From an uncultured Bacilli bacterium (GTDB lineage: Bacteria > Bacillota_I > Bacilli_A > RF39 > UBA660): 64,000 bases of DNA. The notes below the pieces were generated by a model. That model saw nothing but the letters and a program-made list of their open reading frames with translations, was not told where the DNA came from and did no database searches. This document shows positions 62,343 to 64,000 of the stretch, in pieces. Numbering within the stretch: the first letter of the stretch is position 1; each line of letters starts with the position of its first letter. Where the stretch lies: contig CASPWD010000006.1 of assembly GCA_949425635.1 (NCBI GenBank), forward strand, positions 89,491 through 153,490. The letters run 5' to 3'. The position numbers were made by a program, and so were the translations under genes.

Positions 62343-63681
62343 AACCAATAGCTTCCTTTATCATTTTTTCTTCGTCTTTGCTTAAACTATTATTTTCATT
62401 ATAACTATGTTCTAAATCCCAAGCAAGTATTGTCTCATCGTAGTAATTATCTTTATAAAACTTCAATAAATAAGGTAACTCAACTTCACCAATTCTTTTT
62501 ATAGTCTTTGTTATTGCATAATTTATTTCTTCAAAAGTCCCAACGCAATCAAAAGGTTTAACATTCTCTTTTCCAAGTAATTCTTTAAAAGTAGTAATTA
62601 AAGTTTCTTTTTCAAATAAATCCTCTCCAAATATTTCTACCAATTCATCTTTGTATAAATGTGGAGCTAATAAACAATAAACAAATAAACACTTTGCACA
62701 ATCACAGCACCAACGCCAAGGAACTACCTTACTACCAACATTACAACTTTTAAATATTTTATGAAATTTTTTATTCTCAGCAAATAACATTCCAATCTGA
62801 TATTCAGTAAGTGGTCTTAATAAAGAATAATATTTAATATGAGCTCCTAAGAATTCATTTGCATAATTTTGAAAATCACTTTCAAATTCATATGATTTAG
62901 AATATTGATGGTTAATTTTAGTTCCAACAACATTTGCTTCATTAGCGCTATTTTCATTAGACAATACAATAAATTTCTTATTATTTAAATAAGCTGTTAA
63001 ATAAGAAACAAATGCAACCATTGCCGAAAAAGGTGTATGTCCATTTAAGAAGCCTTCTTCATTTAACTCCAACAAACCTTTATCAATTATCCTCTTTACA
63101 CTTATTATTTCATCATCATTATATCCTGCAGTCTTTGCACATTCTAACATTACTGATTTTGGATTAATAATAAAACATTCTGTATCGTTTGTTTTTTCCA
63201 CTAAACTTAAAGAAACACAAGAATCTTTACCTCCACCAATACATATCAAATTTCCATATCCTTGATAATCAATCATTTTATCATATACAGGACCTTTTGA
63301 ATTTATTGTAACAAAAGTATCATATTCTGGATCAATTCCATTTAAATAGAAAAATTCACCTAAACCATGATAATAAATTTTTTTGAAAAATTCTTGCTGT
63401 TTAGCAGATATCGTTCCACAATTAATTATTAAATTAGATGATATAGTTGACTTCCAATAACTTACAAGTTCAAGCAATCCTATATTAAAAGCTAGCTTTT
63501 TTACATAATCATAATCTACATTTACATTGCTTAATGGTATCTCTATCTTATGAACGAACTTTTTAAGTCCAACAATTTCATAATAAAATTTAATAGTTAC
63601 TAAAAATTCACCATACACTATCTCAAATCTATCATAAATAAAAGTATCATATTTTTTTATATCTTCTAATGTTTTTTTCAT
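62332..63681 (-). CDS. murL: MurL-like UDP-MurNAc-L-Ala-L-Glu epimerase
   Basis: 449 residues from ATG 63681, fixed by TTGGAGGA upstream. The N-terminal half has ILYDRF-type beta structure and LIINCGTISAKQQEFF. At 149-154 lies a PP-loop-like GGGKDS motif (ICIGGGKDSCVSL), as expected of an enzyme that adenylates a carboxylate. Later come VLSNENSANEANV and a Cys cluster WRWCCDCAKC. This order and length fit MurL, described in Xanthomonas oryzae, which epimerises the terminal L-Glu of UDP-MurNAc-L-Ala-L-Glu with ATP. Overlap with a murD-like gene supports it. Alternative: a general asparagine-synthase/HUP-type enzyme. Called from remembered family features, not a search. Confidence 0.72.
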   Translation of the reverse strand: MKKTLEDIKKYDTFIYDRFEIVYGEFLVTIKFYYEIVGLKKFVHKIEIPLSNVNVDYDYVKKLAFNIGLLELVSYWKSTISSNLIINCGTISAKQQEFFKKIYYHGLGEFFYLNGIDPEYDTFVTINSKGPVYDKMIDYQGYGNLICIGGGKDSCVSLSLVEKTNDTECFIINPKSVMLECAKTAGYNDDEIISVKRIIDKGLLELNEEGFLNGHTPFSAMVAFVSYLTAYLNNKKFIVLSNENSANEANVVGTKINHQYSKSYEFESDFQNYANEFLGAHIKYYSLLRPLTEYQIGMLFAENKKFHKIFKSCNVGSKVVPWRWCCDCAKCLFVYCLLAPHLYKDELVEIFGEDLFEKETLITTFKELLGKENVKPFDCVGTFEEINYAITKTIKRIGEVELPYLLKFYKDNYYDETILAWDLEHSYNENNSLSKDEEKMIKEAIGYER

Positions 63682-63699
63682 AGTTAGTCCTCCAACTAA

Positions 63700-63708
63700 A
63701 TTATACCA
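63700..63708 (-). promoter_or_regulatory. Extended -10 promoter of murL-murD
   Basis: TGGTATAAT on the minus strand, 19 bp before the murL ATG; -35 weak. Confidence 0.5.
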
Positions 63709-63746
63709 CATTCTTTTTAAAATAGAACAAAAGGCCTACACAAAAG

Positions 63747-63767
63747 AAAAAGAAGATTTTTTCTTCT
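63747..63767 (-). terminator. Terminator of the Rpn-like gene
   Basis: AGAAGA/TCTTCT stem, 5-nt loop, T-run on the minus strand. Confidence 0.6.
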
Positions 63768-63783
63768 CATAATAAACAAACAT

Positions 63784-64000
63784 TTAATTACTTTTATTTA
63801 ATAATTGTTTTATATCACAAACAGAAAGACTAGTCATCTTACTAATTTCTTCAATTTCAAACCCATTGTTAAGCATAGATTTAATAATAGTTACTTGACC
63901 ATCTGCTCTTCCTTCAGCCAAACCTTCTTTACGACCTTCTGCCAAACCTTCTTCATGTCCTTCTTCACGTGCTAAACTTCTTTCTGTGTTCTCCCACATT
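63784..64000 (-). CDS. C-terminal part of an Rpn/PD-(D/E)XK transposase-like protein
   Basis: The frame is open to the right window edge; 71 residues are visible. The repeat REEGHEEGLAEGRKEGLAEG, then IIKSMLNNGFEIEEISKM and a C-terminal helix, is the standard tail of PDDEXK_2/Rpn recombination-promoting nucleases. The nuclease domain lies outside the window. The Met at 63999 is internal. Such genes are often multi-copy and mobile; no insertion-sequence ends can be seen here. Confidence 0.75.
   Translation of the reverse strand, partial: MWENTERSLAREEGHEEGLAEGRKEGLAEGRADGQVTIIKSMLNNGFEIEEISKMTSLSVCDIKQLLNKSN

Noticed and set aside
1..64000. CRISPR arrays, rRNA genes, riboswitches or complete insertion sequences
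   Set aside because: No regularly spaced identical repeats, no rRNA-like sequence, no leader with a riboswitch core I could recognise, and no transposase with terminal repeats.

Overview
The window is very AT-rich and gene-dense, and nearly every gene is on the minus strand. Operons end in short GC-poor hairpins followed by T-runs. The gene content points to a spore-forming low-GC Gram-positive bacterium of the Bacilli. The evidence is spoIVA close to hbs (HU), tkt-sirA-yneF in Bacillus order, dnaB-dnaI, mraZ-rsmH-ftsL-ftsI, Trk K+ uptake, pyruvate formate-lyase, and a SipW-type signal peptidase. I infer an anaerobic, probably gut-associated and uncultured relative of the RF39/Mollicutes-side Bacilli; no rRNA is present to confirm this.

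Layout. 1-8.4 kb: a partial polysaccharide polymerase/ligase-like membrane protein, a ZnuA-like lipoprotein without histidines, pflB-pflA, and an 1164-residue protein ending in a HEIGH metallopeptidase domain. 8.4-14.4 kb: tRNA-Ser(GCT), a small membrane protein, and an ABC transporter/two-component module with a BceR-like operator. 14.4-19.4 kb: an anchored protein behind tandem repeats, TasA-like and pilin-like surface proteins, and a fused ABC ATPase-permease. 19.5-26.3 kb: trkA-trkH, map, a divergent SigA-like sigma factor, pyk. 26.3-33.9 kb: a truncated division cluster (mraZ, rsmH, ftsL, ftsI) and a hydrolase-murF-ddl operon in which MurF has a membrane domain. 34-42 kb: an unknown protein, efp-rpmG, a PBP2-like transpeptidase, rarA, sipW, nfo, a pilin-like protein. 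42-51 kb: yneF, sirA, tkt, a surface beta-propeller protein, an ADP-ribosylglycohydrolase, and dnaB-dnaI-UDG-like-phosphodiesterase. 51-61 kb: secreted or anchored proteins of unknown role, a membrane thioredoxin with a histone-H1-like tail, HU, a zinc-ribbon membrane protein, spoIVA, a WG-repeat protein. 61-64 kb: a MurL-MurD2-like pair and the tail of an Rpn/PD-(D/E)XK transposase-like protein.

Cell-wall synthesis dominates: murF, ddl, the murD-like/murL pair, two class B PBPs, ftsL, mraZ and rsmH. The most interesting system is the overlapping MurL-MurD pair, which predicts that D-glutamate enters peptidoglycan by epimerising UDP-MurNAc-L-Ala-L-Glu rather than through a glutamate racemase. 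Next are the large HExxH protein (possible effector), the histidine-less ZnuA homologue, the MraZ and BceR-like operators, the 11-bp tandem repeats before an anchored protein, and the SigA-like paralogue. All functions are read from sequence by eye; no database search was run.
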